A stretch of DNA of 64,000 nt from assembly GCA_009792885.1 (NCBI GenBank), contig WMCF01000007.1, positions 5,385,798 through 5,449,797 on the forward strand, given 5' to 3'. Below, piece after piece: positions 40,651 to 52,832 of the stretch. The translations under genes were made by a program, and so were the position numbers. The DNA is from Eremophila alpestris peregrina (Eukaryota > Chordata > Aves > Passeriformes > Alaudidae). Position 1 is the first letter of the stretch. Every line of letters begins with the position of its first letter. The notes below the pieces were generated by a model, which was not told the origin of the DNA, ran no database searches, and saw only the letters and a program-made list of their open reading frames with translations.

Positions 40651-41847
40651 TATACATGTAGCCTTTCAAGCTGATTGAAACCTGGGACTGGCCCTTCCTG
40701 GTAGGTACCCTTGCTCTTGTTCCTTCACTGGCCTGTGGAAACATGAAAGGACATCTTCCTGAACACAGAAAGGAGAACTTGTCTTGCAGAAGTCAAAACA
40801 AAACAGAGTATTCTGTATGACAAAACAGGGAACTAAAACTGAAGGCAAGGGGAGACTGAGTCAAGTTTCTGATATTTTATCATCTATACAGGAAGGAAAA
40901 GTTGTATTATTCAACTTAAATTACATAAATGACCAGTACCAGAAATGTTACAAATACAGAATTTTTCCCTGCTCAGAAGTGCAGGGAATAAAGTGCCCCG
41001 CCCTCAGTGGCTACCCAAGCTAGATACTTTGGGTAGCTCTTCCTTACTGAAGAAAACTACACAATAGATAAGTATCTATTCTAGCACATGCTGTGGAATT
41101 GACTTCACTATGCGCTTAGAAAGAATTGTCATACTGTCTGCTTGGCTTTCAAAGTCTGTCTTGTTTTGTTCACCCTCCTGATGCACCTCATTTGTGTTAC
41201 AAGCTAAGGAAAGGCTGCCTTTCCTCAGGCCTAGATAGAACAAGGACACAGAAAATGCTTCCATTATTGACTCTGTGGAGTAAAAGACTGACCTAGAAAG
41301 GCTATTCTCTTTGTGTAGATAACCACATTGACCTGTATACAGAAGACAGAACTCGCCTTAACAAAATCCAGTTTATCCTAGAAAATAAGATTGCTATGTC
41401 TATGACCAAGGGGTTTGGCAAGTGATTCTTTTTAGCAGTGTAGAAAAAACAGTGCTTCATTAGAGAAACCACGTCTTCAAGAAAAAGCCTGATTTACATC
41501 CTTCTTCAGGATATAGTCTTACATATTCGGTATTCTTGAACAGGCACTGAACCAAAACAGTTGTAATATAATTTGAAAAATGGTTGTAACATTGGTGGGA
41601 TTTCTGAAATTACAGTATTGATAAGACAAAGAAAATTTTTGTATACATAATTTACTGTATTCCATAATTATATGAAGAACAAATTACAACCTCAAGACCA
41701 AGTTTGATTGGTTAAATCAAGTATGCTTCTAATTGACTGATCAAGTAGGCAAGATTTAGCTGACCTTTTCAATTACAAGCTGTAAAGAGAGTTCTAAGGT
41801 CATGGATTAACAGGACCACAATTCTAAACTGGTACATGGTAGAAGAA

Positions 41848-41883
41848 GCAGTATGGAGATGTCAAGCAATATGGAGATGTTGC
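41848..41883. repeat. Two-copy 18-bp tandem repeat
   Basis: GCAGTATGGAGATGTCAA is followed directly by GCAATATGGAGATGTTGC. The units share GCA-TATGGAGATGT with few differences, indicating a recent local tandem duplication. Confidence 0.85.
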
Positions 41884-43406
41884 AAAAGTCTCATGAAACA
41901 ACTAGGATTATGTACATTTTTTTTTATTTTTAATATTTAAAATCTAAAGCACAAATAAAAAATAATTTCCTCTTCTGACCTGCCCATGTAGAAGATATCT
42001 CAAGGATTGTTCTATCTTTCTGCAAACTTTCTCAGTTACATAGCACATTATATCCAGTAGGAGGTACACGTAGAAAAGTATAGAAAAGCAGTCAGATATA
42101 TGCATGTTTGTGCCTGTTTTCATCTAATAAAATTCATTAAATAATGGTTGTATAAGCAGCTATGAGTTTTTTTCTTTCAGTTATCAATTGTAAACAAAAG
42201 TAAATGGAAGCATAATTTTGCAAATTATAGCCACCTTCAAGTTTCATTATGTTTGACACTAAGGTTACATTTCTAATAACTGCAAAGGAAGGATTAAGAC
42301 ATCCCACAGTTTTTCTGACTGTTTCATTTACAATTCTATGTCAGAAGAAGGGAAGCAGAGGTGCTTGTTGCCAAAATATTTAAAAAGGCGAATTTAACCT
42401 TCAATTCACTGAAATTTTGCATTATCTCACTATACATGTGATATAAAACAGAAATTGTTGCAATGACAAGAGTATGTATTTAAAGAAACCATAATTTATT
42501 CTTGAGTTTAAGTTTCCTCTTGCCAGCAACATAAGCAACTGGTCCACAGCTACTAACAAAGACATTTAAACATGACTGGACACTTTCTTCAGGACAGAAA
42601 ATTTGATATCTGCATTTTTGATGAGGCCACTATCAGGTATTTTCATATTATTTTGGCTTGTATATAGGTTCAGAGCCCATATATGCATACGAATTTCCTG
42701 AGATATTATATGCAGGCTTTGAATAAGATAGAGCTTTATCTTATTTCTCAGTTTAGCAGTAGACTTAAAAACCCTCTTGGAGGGGAATTTTTGTTTCAAA
42801 GCACGTTGGTTACATCTTCACACTTCAGTTCTTTCATAAAATGTAGGTCTTTGCAACACACAGAAGTAAACCCATCTGCTGTTAGCAGAACTTAAAAGGA
42901 GATGAAGCTTTTAACCACAGCATTATCCAGGGACTTCATGTTCTGGTCATTATTCATCAATTATTCATCTAAAGCCCTGATCCACTTTCTAGTCAACCTG
43001 TCAAGTGAATATTTTTCTTGATGGTTTTTACAGTTTTTCCTCTTCATCTGAATTTTTGATTTAACTACATTAAAATATCATTGAATTCACCCACATTTTA
43101 TGACAGAAGTGCTCTCCTCTTGAGTACTCTCAGGATGAGATTCAAATTAATTGAATTCTTACATTCAATATACAAAAGGTTTTCTGTTTCTCCCTATGTA
43201 ACTAAAAGCATAGGGCTGTGATATCTGTAAATACATGTAATCTGGATATATTTAATATTTTTGTTTCAAGCAAGTAATTGTTAATTTTACAGAAACCACA
43301 GCAAACAACACACAAATACCTTGTAACTTATGATGCAGCCAAACAAAACTATTTTATATAATTACAGGCAATATGACGATCCAAAGTGTAAATAAAATGA
43401 TGTATA

Positions 43407-44340
43407 AAATCATAGAATAATTTAGGCTGGAATAGATCTCTACGATCATCGAGTCCAACCTTGGAACAATCACCACCTTGTCTACTAGGCCATAGCACTT
43501 AGTGCCACACCCAGCTGTTCCTTGAACACTTCCAGGGAAGGTGACTCCATCACCTTCCTGGGTGGTCCATTCCAATGCTTTACAACCTTTTCTGGGAAGG
43601 AATTCTTCTCGATGTCTAATCAAAACTTCCCAAGGTGCAGCTGGAGGCTGTGTCCTCTTGTCACTTGTTGTCTGGGAGAAGAGGCTGACTCCCACCTGGC
43701 TACAACCTCCTTTCAGGTAGTTGTGGTGAGCAGTAAGGTCTCCTTCTTTTCTCCAGGCTAAAAACCCCCCGCTCACTCAGCCCCTTCTCAAATGACTCAC
43801 TCTCTACGCTCTTCACCAGCTTCATTGCCCTTGCCTGGAGTCACTCCACCACCTCAATGACTTTCTTGTAGTGAAGGGCCCAGAACTGGACACAGCACTC
43901 GAGGTGTGGCCTCACCAGTGCCGAGTACAGACGGATAATCACTGCCCTGGTCCTGCTGGACACATATTTTTGCTATGATCCAGGATGCCATTGGCCTTCT
44001 TGGCTACCTGGGCAGCTGGCTCCTGTTCAGCTGCTGTCAGCCAGCACCTTCAGGTCCTGGCTCTGATACCACTTTTCATCTGGCCACTTTTCATCTACTC
44101 TGCCCTCAGCCTGTAGTGCTGCAGGGGGTTGTTGGGATCCAAATGCAGGACCTGGCACTTGGCCCTACTCAACCTCATACCACTGGCCTCATCCCATTGA
44201 TCCAACCTGCCCAGATCGCTCTGCAGAGCCTTTACACCTTCCAGCAGATCACATTCCCTCACAGCTTAGCGCTGTCTGTACACTGACTGAGGGTGCACTT
44301 GATCCCTTTGTCCAGATCATCAGCGTAGTTGCATTTTGGA
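43407..44340 (-). mobile_element. CR1 LINE, 5'-truncated, RT C-terminus to 3' end
   Basis: This is the clearest retrotransposon copy in the window. The low-coordinate edge carries the CR1 3' end read in reverse (ATCATAGAATAATTTAGG, then a degenerate TCCAACC block), so the element lies on the minus strand and its 3' end is near 43407. The minus-strand reading frame at 43354-43776 keeps a peptide typical of the CR1 ORF2 reverse transcriptase C-terminal region, YLKGGCSQVGVSLFSQTTSD. At the other edge, near 44290-44330, the minus strand reads GATGATCTGGACAAAGGGAT, the stretch just before the RT catalytic FADD motif. The FADD position itself is degraded to roughly CTDS. Frameshifts and stops break the frame throughout, so it is a dead copy. 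The 5' part of ORF2 and all of ORF1 are missing, as is usual for CR1. Confidence 0.92.
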
Positions 44341-47300
44341 AGCATTAGAGTTAAAATTCCAAGACAGGGAACAATATAAGTACACAGGACTGTAAAGAAG
44401 CTAGCATAAGACATGCTTAAAGGTCAGTTTGGTGCATACAATAATTGCATTATCATTACAGGCAGAAACTTACTCTTCTGTTAATGCTTGAATTTAGTAA
44501 AGCTTTGTTCTAAAGTTTGAAGCACTAAATACCTACCAGAAAAATCTTCACAAACTGTATAAGTGTTTGTGTTCTAACACTAAAATTCATACTACCCTAA
44601 ATAAAAACATGCTCTCTCCAGTGTCCAACTGAATCCATAAATAGGATTGTCTGAACAGAGTGATGTCAGTACTTCCTACTTTCCTGTCAGCATCAGCATC
44701 ACTACAGGGATCTGAACTGGTCAAAGACTGCATGTATGTAGATTTTTCTTAAGGCCAGGGTCTTTGTCTTTCCATCACAAAATTTCAGTCCACATTAAAG
44801 TGGACTATTGAAAATCAGTCTACCCTATTGGCTTAATTAAATCTGTCAAAAAGAAGTTCAGTGCTATGGTAAGGAAACTCTACCCTTCTTGATACTCATG
44901 GAGAAGCTACAAAAGCTGGTATTTTATAATTGTAAGTAGGATAAAGAGATCAATGTTTTCCATATTTTTATCTTTGTGGGTTTAGATTGTTTTGCTTTTA
45001 AAAGTCTTTTTAACAAAAAGAGCTGGATTAATAAATGTGAGCCTTCTGCTATGACTTTTGGTTATCTTTGTAGTGTATTTATTTGCTATACTTGACAGAA
45101 TACACCCAAATCAATTTTGCAGCAGTGCTCTGGTTCCCATTGTTTTCTGGGGTTATTTTAAGAGCTAAGCCACTAACAAGAATCAGCCTTATCAAGACAG
45201 AGTAATTCTTAAAAGTAACATTCTCCATTCAGAATGTGGCCTCTGGTCTTGGGTGCTATCATCCCCACCTCTGAGATAAAAGAGTTTTGTTACTCCCCTT
45301 TATGCTCTATCTTTCTTAGGATCTGTCCATTCTAGCTGAGAGCTATCTGAAATAGTTTGTGACCGCCCTTGGAAAATCCCCTCCAGTATGATTAGACAAG
45401 GAATATCTCAGCCCATGTGTTCACACACTTAAAATAGCTGCAGATCAAAGTCCATCTCCTCAGTTTTTCAGAAACTAGACTGTATTTTTGATGTTACAAA
45501 TTACTAATTTTCTATGTGAAGTCTCATAATTTTATTCAACTATAGGCATAAATATGATGTAAAGCATAGGCATGCCATAGTTGGAGACTATTACAACTGT
45601 ATATGCCCTGTGTTACTGGCTTTTCTTGGAGACTAACTCACATTTTCAAAAGCTATAAATAAAATTTTACATGAAAGGAAGTTTCGAAAGCCTTCACCAC
45701 TACAGAAGTCATCAGCAACTGATGAAGCTTCCATGCTGACCACTTATGCTAGCTTTAAAAATCTGTTGACATGAACTGCATAATGTATAAAACTCAAATC
45801 ACTGCCAGGAAAAAGACAGCAAGGCAAATATTTTACTCAAATACGAGTAGTGCAGCTTTCATACTGCTTTTTCAGAGATTTTAGGACAAATAAAAAAAAA
45901 AAAAAGTGATAGCCAAAGAACTGGTGGATAAAAGTTTAGCCTTCTGAACTTAATTTAAAAAGCCAAAGGGAATATTATTGTAGGGTAGAAACCACAGATG
46001 AAAAGAAAGCTTTCCCATTTATTTAAATAAATGGAAGGATAGAATACATAGACCATTCAGGCAGGAATAAAAGAGCTACACAGTGCCAGAAGCAGAGATG
46101 TTTGTCTTATGATAAAGAACAAAGTGTGACTTTGCAAACTTCAGCAAGCACACAGAATTAGTTCTTTAGAAAGAAAATTGGGACATACTATGAAGTTAAA
46201 GCTTGTAATGCAACTAGCTAATTGAAATTCAGGGTATTCAAGCATGTGGCATGATAAAAAGGACAAGAGTCATGCTTAATATAACAATTTATGAAGAATT
46301 AATGTAAGAATACTTTAATCTACATTCTACATTCCAGTACATTTTCCAGTTATTGATGCATATAATCTCCTTCTCTCTTTGTTATATTAACCAATTATAT
46401 TTCATCATACATACTAACCCAAGCAGTGCCATTCCATCCTTCAAAGCTTTAATCACAAATCCAGTGAAAGTGCTATTTTGGATCAAGATAGCAACAACAT
46501 CCAAAATTTCACTCTATAAAAGTCTTTCTTCCAGTTTAGAATGAGCTCAGTGTTTATTAATCAGCCAGAGATCCTCAGCTTGAAGAATCCAGTAAAATAT
46601 AATAGTATTTCCCTATTTAATCTTCCAACCATCTTCAATCCACTTGACTTTTAGGTAAATCCTCAGCTAGTAAAGCTTCCTCCCCTACCCTTCCAGGACA
46701 GAATCTACACCTTCACATTTCCTACATTTAAATTTTTCATCAACCATAGAAGGTTATCTAAATTGTCAGTACTAATTCCTTGCTGGGCCAAGGGAACACA
46801 TTAGTCTGACCTGAATAATTATGACATTACAGAAGTTAACTGAAAGGTTCCAAGTCCAGAGTAGCTGAAATATTTTCATGCAGAAGGTAATATTGCAGAA
46901 AACTAAGATTTTTTTAAGCTGTGGAATAGCAATTTAAGATGATGCTATGCAGTAATCCTAGTTGAAAGAATGATCCATTTGCTGCTCATAATGAACTTTT
47001 AATTTACTGTGTGTTCAGAATGATGAACTCTAGAATTTTATACTGCAGTTTAAGTGACCATAGCATTGTGGTGCAAAAGAAAACACATTTATACTGTTAA
47101 GCACCAATTATCAGAATTTGCTAATATTACTAGTTCTTTAATATAACATCAATACCCAGTCGGCTCAGAAACATGAGTCTACTTTGCATAAAGAAAAAAG
47201 GAATTATCTAAGGTCACCCATCTTTTGAATAGTAAGCCTTGAGAGGACATTTCAGGGAAACTCAGCTGCTACAAGTTTTTAAGGGTAATTTTGATTTCCT

Positions 47301-50039
47301 TTTCATTGCATCTCACGAGCTTTAAAATTCAAGTACTGTTTTACATTTACAAGAATGGCTTTTGGAATACACCCCAAACACATCATATTGTGACGCTGTT
47401 CTCAAACAGACTACACGTGTGTATCCCCATATCAGGGTGGTAGGATGGACCTAGTCACACCTACACTTAAACAGAGACCTGCAGTACTGAGTCCCATGCA
47501 CAGTGGTGGCAATTTTTGGTGGAATCATCTTGTCTCCTGAATGTTTTGATGAGAAGGCAAGAGCCTCCCCCCTTTGCATCTTGTGCATTCGTATTTCTCA
47601 GAAGTACTTGGGCTTGGTAAAACTGTCTTTTCCAATTAAAAACATCACAATAACCTTAAAAAAACTAAGAAAACTAGAAACACAGTAGGAATACAATGCA
47701 ATACTAATGGTGTTCAGTCCATATCTATAGTCACAGAGTTGATGCAACATTTGCCTGTAAAAAATTTGAATACCTACTTGAATAAAATCTGAGATTTTAT
47801 CTGATCTTGTTTTGATCTTATTTATCTGATCTCTGATCTTATTTGGAAACAAGAACAATTTGTAGTTCCGCAATTATTTAATTTGCATTAATAGTCACTT
47901 CATTTTAACAATTTCTTGTATGCAAAGCAGAATGTTGAGTGCTTTGCTCTATTTTCTTGCTAAAAACACACTGATGGATAAATAATAGCATGAGCAGTGG
48001 TGCCTAGATATACATCATTAGATTTTTCCTTATATGTAGCAGTTGAAAATTCATTTGTTTGCATTGAAAAAGTTTATGTGCAACAGGCAAAATTGGAAAG
48101 GACTAAAATTAAAAACTTAAATGAAATTGCTGCTGGGAATTTTCCCAGTTTTTGAACTTGATTAAACAGAGAGATTTCCCATTCTGCAAAGGGTTTATCT
48201 TCAGTACAAGATTGTTATATCCTTTCTAGCTTCCAACGTATATGCAGATATACAAAACTCAACATGGAGAGTGACCAGAGTTCCTTAACTCTTTATGAAA
48301 TGGTGATATTTGATGAGCCTCAAACAGTGCACTGCCTTCCACTACACACATAAGACATTCAGGACAAACAACTAACTGAAGTGCAGCAGAAGTCTTCAGT
48401 ATCAAAAAACCAAGACTGAAGTGTTCTGTATTTTTGTCTGCAGGAGCAGTGTTCAAGCTCATCACAAAAGTTTTGCTTGAAGGGCAACAACTTTTAAGCC
48501 AAGTGCTCTAGGAGAATCTAGTACAAAACCCCACTGAACTATGTCTTAAGATACAGTCCTGAACACTTTGCACACTGGACATCAGACCTTATCTACCTGT
48601 CTAATCCAACATTAACTACATCATCTATTTTAACATCCTTGTTATTCTCACAGCCTTCCCTAATTACTCAATAATAACCAGCTGAAAATATTTTTCAGGC
48701 TGTCTGGTTATTTGCATGCCCAGTTTTCCATGCAAGAGAAGTCTTAGTGGATTTTTTTCACCAGCAATTTTTGCATCCCTCAATGCAGCAATGAAAGAAC
48801 TACCAAAAAACCCCAAGTAAAATTCTGGCTGGAGGGTACTGCTGGAGGACATCTGGTCCCACTCACAGATACAGACAAGGGTTTAAGGTTCTGGAAAGGG
48901 AAGGTATATATTTTTTGACCAAAGACCTGGAAAACACCCATAGTAAGAATATTTGACAACCTTGCTCACAACAGAACTTCAACTGTGTCTTCAAGGTAGG
49001 CTAGCAGGTATGTGGACAGTAAAACCAACAGATTATATAAAGAAATTCCCACTGTTTGCAGAGCTGATAGCCCAATGCTGTTGATTTTTATGTGTTTTAA
49101 GGAAAATATGTTTTGCAAATTACAGGTTTGTAATGTTGATTTTCAGCCCTTAATGTTATTTGCCAGCCATTTCTTATTTTCCTTCCTTCCCCTACTGCTA
49201 AGCAAAAATATATAGTCTGTTTAAACAAAAGCTTACTTAATGTTGCTTCCTACCTTCCTTTGAAGAATAACGCAATGTATGTCATTACAAGGACACCTAT
49301 ATCATTACAAATTGAACCAGTGCAATAAGATATCACACTGAAAGGAAAAAAATAGTTTCTGCCTTTCTTTACTTTTAACAGCAAAAGTGGAAATAGTTGC
49401 AAATAATCCTTTTACAGGATTAGTATGTCTGTGACAAACCTGAGTTAGCCAGAGCAGAATTGTATTTCAAAGTATGTAGCAAATGTAAGTGGCTGGTTTC
49501 ATTACTGAATTCAATGCAACCTAAAAAATTCTCCAGTTTACAGAAAGGGAAAACAGAGGAGGCTTGAATTATGGCTGCTAGGCTCCAAAATAAAGTTCCT
49601 TCATGAGCTCATGTTTTTGGTGTCCATCAGAAACAGAACTCAAACTCTCTTTGACAGGAATTGAAATATTTCGCATCATTCTAGAGTAAAGGTACCTCCT
49701 CATGTATCTATAAAATCCAGCAAGCATCAGTTCAATATCAAAAGTAGCAACAACAGTTTTTCTGCCCCAGATTTTTTGCAGCCTAAATATATCAGAATCA
49801 CTTCACACTATGCACGTAACCCAGGTTAAAATAGTTTAGACATCAATATGGTTGACAATATCTTTTAAAAAAGATCACAGGGATCAGATTCCTTGAAGGG
49901 TTCCTGTCTTCAAACTTTTTTCAAAGTATCTTAGCTTCTTTATTTTCCAAACATATTAAGGATAATGTGATTAAAAATATTCATCATTGATTTATGAAGG
50001 GAAAAATCTCACTTAGCAAACTGATACTGACCTACAATG
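44341..50039. other. Non-coding stretch between two long CR1 copies
   Basis: AT-rich sequence with a perfect 20-bp palindrome (46015-46034) and a two-copy tandem repeat (47796-47841). No gene, RNA or transposon is recognised. Confidence 0.7.
47796..47841. repeat. Two-copy tandem repeat, TTTATCTGATCT core
   Basis: Unit 1 (25 bases, 47796-47820) and unit 2 (21 bases, 47821-47841) share TTTATCTGATCT at the start and TGATCTTA at the end; unit 2 lacks four internal bases. GATC occurs repeatedly. It is a small local duplication of unknown effect. Confidence 0.85.
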
Positions 50040-51170
50040 AAATGACTGGTTCAGTGGATGAGGGGACAGCAGCAGTTACTCTCTTGACATGACAAATTCT
50101 TTCAGTCTCCTATAAAATCCTCATACTAATGAAATGCAGACTGGGCAAGTGGTCAATGAAATAGACTAGGAAACTTGCTGAACTGCCAGGCTCAGAGAAT
50201 TATGATCAGCAGCATGATCACAGCAGGTCACCAGGGATGCACCCCATGGTCAGTCCTCATTGACAGGACAGACAATGCAAACAGGGCACCTCCAGCTTCT
50301 TTGCCTGCAATGCAAATCTGGGAAAGTGGTCAGTGCTGCTAACTGGTTGCACTGCCATTCAGAGGGACCCAACAGAGTAGAGAAATGGGCCAAGAAGCAG
50401 CTAATAGATTTCAAAGGGAAGTGTAAGGTCGTGTACTTGAGGAGGACTATCTTCTTGGGCTAGTACACACTGGGAACTGACCAGCTGGAAAGCAGCTCTG
50501 CAAAGAACTGCCTTGTGATCCTTGTGGATAAACTGCTGAACACAAAACAGCACATCATCTTTGTAAATCAGGTCAACAATATCCTTGACTGCAGCAGAAA
50601 GAGCACTGTCAATAAGCTAAGGGAGGTGAACCTTCCCCTCAGCACTGGTCAGGCCACATCTGAAGTCCTGGATCCAGTTCTGGGCTCCTTATTAATATAG
50701 AAGCTCCTCATTTACGAGATGAAGTCCTGTAAAGGGCCAGGAAAATGATGAAGGAACAGAAGCATCTTTCATATGAGAGTGATGTGGGACTGCTCAGTCT
50801 GGAGTTAAGTTTCATGTTTGGGGTTTTCTGTGTCTATGTCCCCAGTGGGGTAAAAGCAAACACTGAGCCAGGCTCTTTTCAGTAGCCCCAAGGAACAGGA
50901 CAAGATATAAGGGGCATGAACTGAAACACAGGAAATTCAATTTAAATATAAGACAAAACCTCCACACTTCAGTTGCTCTCACTTCCTAGGCAGCACAGAC
51001 TGCCTAGGAAGATCTTGTAGACTTTAGTCATGGAGATATTTGAAATCCATCCTAACACAGTCCTGTGTAACTTGCATTGGCTGTATGTGCTCAGACAGCC
51101 GACAAGTTGGACCAGAAGATCTCTGGATATCCCTTTCAAGACCAGCTATTCTGTAATCATATTCTATATT
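50040..51170 (+). mobile_element. CR1 LINE, longest copy in the window, decayed
   Basis: This plus-strand CR1 extends further 5' than the other copies, beginning around GTGGATGAGGGGACAGCAG (about 50056), upstream of the catalytic RT motif. A broken frame at 50260-50463 retains WAKKQLIDFKGKCKVVYL, which matches the CR1 pattern W-A-x-x-x-L-x-x-F-x-K-G-K-C-x-V. The FADD codons correspond to about TTTGCCTGCAAT, so the catalytic aspartates are gone. Further along are the family landmarks GCCAGGCTCTTTTCAGTAGC and AAACACAGGAAATTCAATTT, then a 3' end with TTGGACCAGAAGATCTCTGG and ATTCTGTAATCATATTCTAT (to about 51166). It has many stops and frameshifts and cannot be active. A 12-bp inverted duplication at 50982-51011 is described in the findings. 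The 5' boundary is uncertain by several tens of bases. Confidence 0.88.
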
Positions 51171-51183
51171 TACCTTCTGGACT

Positions 51184-51242
51184 AAAAAAGGCCCCACCAA
51201 AACAGAACAAAATAAAACAGAAAAACCCCACCGAAACAAACA
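51184..51242. repeat. A/C-rich low-complexity tract next to a CR1 3' end
   Basis: Irregular AAAACAGAACAAAATAAAAC and AAAAACCCCACCGAAAC units begin within about 20 bases of the 3' end of the long plus-strand CR1. The adjacency may reflect slippage at the insertion junction. Confidence 0.7.
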
Positions 51243-52209
51243 GTGTTTTGTACAAAATCTCCAGCTACTACAGGGTGCTTTTCCTACATCTCACTCTGCA
51301 CCAGACCAACCTACACAATAGTGATTTGAGTGTTTATCCCATCCAGAAATGGAAAAGGTAAAGGCAAAGGAAGGATGGCAGTATTCATGGTGCTGCTGAG
51401 TAGAGAAAATATACATTTTGTAGTTCTGTTTTGCTGTTAAATATCTCTAGGATCCATTATTTTACTTAAAGCTGTAGAAAACATAAAGCAAGAAAGTCTT
51501 GATAGATTGATTACTTTCACTCTTACCAAAAAGTTAGTATGATTAAAATTCCTCTTAGGATACACTTTCTTGGATTTTTAAGTCAGACTTTTAGATCTTA
51601 ATGCATGAGAATAAAAATTACCACAGGAAAACACTGTAAGGTTACTTAGGGATACTACAGAAAGGTTTGTTCACTATGGAATTAGAAGATAAAGTGACCC
51701 TACTACCATGTCACAGAGCATTTTATGGGTGTGTCCTCACGTGTTCAAAGACAGAAGGGCAAATGCATATAACTGCCAGTCTGGTCAATCAATTAATGCT
51801 CTACATGAAACTGCTTGCCTACCTGGCAATTTTTCTTATTAGGCTTAGTGATCCTTTCTTACTCCCAGACTCCCAAAAGCTCTTTGTACCAAATCCTCAC
51901 AGCAACACTTCGTAAACAGGCCTAGACTGGTGTAACTGCTTCCTTGACTTGTTTTTATTTAGGAGTTACTTTCATTAACCAAATCACTACTCCTAAGTGA
52001 GCAAAGCTTTTGGTTCAGTCATTAAGCAAAAAACATTCCTCAAGTATACTGAATAGAAAACCACTTAACATATGCTTCACAGCTAATTGCTCAGAAGAAA
52101 AATTCAGGCAATTGGCAGTAGTAGTAATAGAGGATATCTCTGCCTCTCAGCAGCGGTTTCCCTTTTTTAAGGGCTGTTTCTTCTACCCATACTGAGAACT
52201 GTGATCTAC

Positions 52210-52398
52210 CTGGCAAAGAATCATGCATTTGCAATTTAGTCATCTTGCTTGAAATTAACTGTTTCCATAAGCTATTTGATAGGATTATTTTCTTCCTTTC
52301 AATTCCACACAAGCTGTAACAGTACACAGCTGGGTCAACATAGCCAACAACATACTTTGACCCACTGATTATAAGAACAGCTGCCAAGTTTAGTGCAT
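52210..52398 (-). CDS. Candidate internal coding exon, unidentified (tentative)
   Basis: This is the best exon-like segment outside the CpG island. On the minus strand a good polypyrimidine tract and acceptor (TTGTTTGTTTTCTTTCAG) end just above 52398, and a donor CCAG|GTAGAT lies just below 52210. The enclosed 189 nt are open in one frame for 62 full codons plus split codons at both ends (phase 1 in, phase 1 out, so length-symmetric). The intron side closes with an in-frame TAA 24 nt upstream. The peptide begins ALNLAAVLIISGSKYVVGYV and continues with DPAVYCYSLCGIERKK; I do not recognise a family. The frame stays open for a further 36 codons past the donor. Against it: pseudo-exons of this quality occur by chance in introns, no neighbouring exon is secure, and no domain is visible. 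Confidence 0.25.
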
Positions 52399-52740
52399 CT
52401 GAAAGAAAACAAACAATTTAACTGAAGTGGGAAAATTGTCCTTTCAGCTTCATAATTTAGGTTAAAGTAATAGTGCCCTAAACCCACAGGTGTTGAAAGC
52501 TTCTACTATTTCTCCTCTGGATTAAAATTCTACAGTAAAAGAGATCTTGAAATGTGTGCCAAAACTTTTCTAATTGTGAATATTTAGCTATCAATACTGA
52601 AAAAAAAAATGAAATCCATGGTTTCATAAAAGCATTTTCAAAGATTCTACAAAAAGTGCTGAACTTTTTCATCAATGCAAGAGCTTTAGTTAAATGTCTC
52701 AGAATCTTACCGATACCAATAAATATAATGATCACTTAGT

Positions 52741-52832
52741 GGTGGTGGTGGAGGAGACTAAAAAAGAAAAGAAAACAAAACCAAACAAAAGCACCAACAA
52801 ACAAAATCTAAACAACAACAACAAGAAAAACC
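52741..52832. repeat. (GGT)n followed by A-rich low-complexity tract
   Basis: Four GGT/GTG units with GGAGGAG, then about 75 bases of A-rich sequence with AACAAC and AAACCAAACAAA units. In reverse complement the A-rich part makes a very long polypyrimidine tract ending in TTTTTTAG, which would score as a splice acceptor regardless of function. Confidence 0.85.

Larger units (their letters stand above)
34966..43406. other. Non-coding stretch with CR1 scraps, poly-A and hairpins
   Basis: Apart from the two minus-strand CR1 fragments (37.23 and 40.25 kb), the 31-A tract, the poly-T with N, the 18-bp tandem repeat and two hairpins (39794-39820 and 41010-41037), I see nothing annotatable. Frames are short and unrecognised. 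Confidence 0.7.

Noticed and set aside
43975..44286. 103-codon plus-strand frame
   Set aside because: It is the antisense of the minus-strand CR1 RT region, not a gene.
52711..52757. Minus-strand exon-like segment with a Pro-rich peptide (SPPPPPLSDHYIYWYR) and a very long polypyrimidine tract
   Set aside because: The tract is the reverse complement of an A-rich low-complexity repeat and the prolines come from a GGT repeat. Its exit phase does not fit the neighbouring candidate exon.
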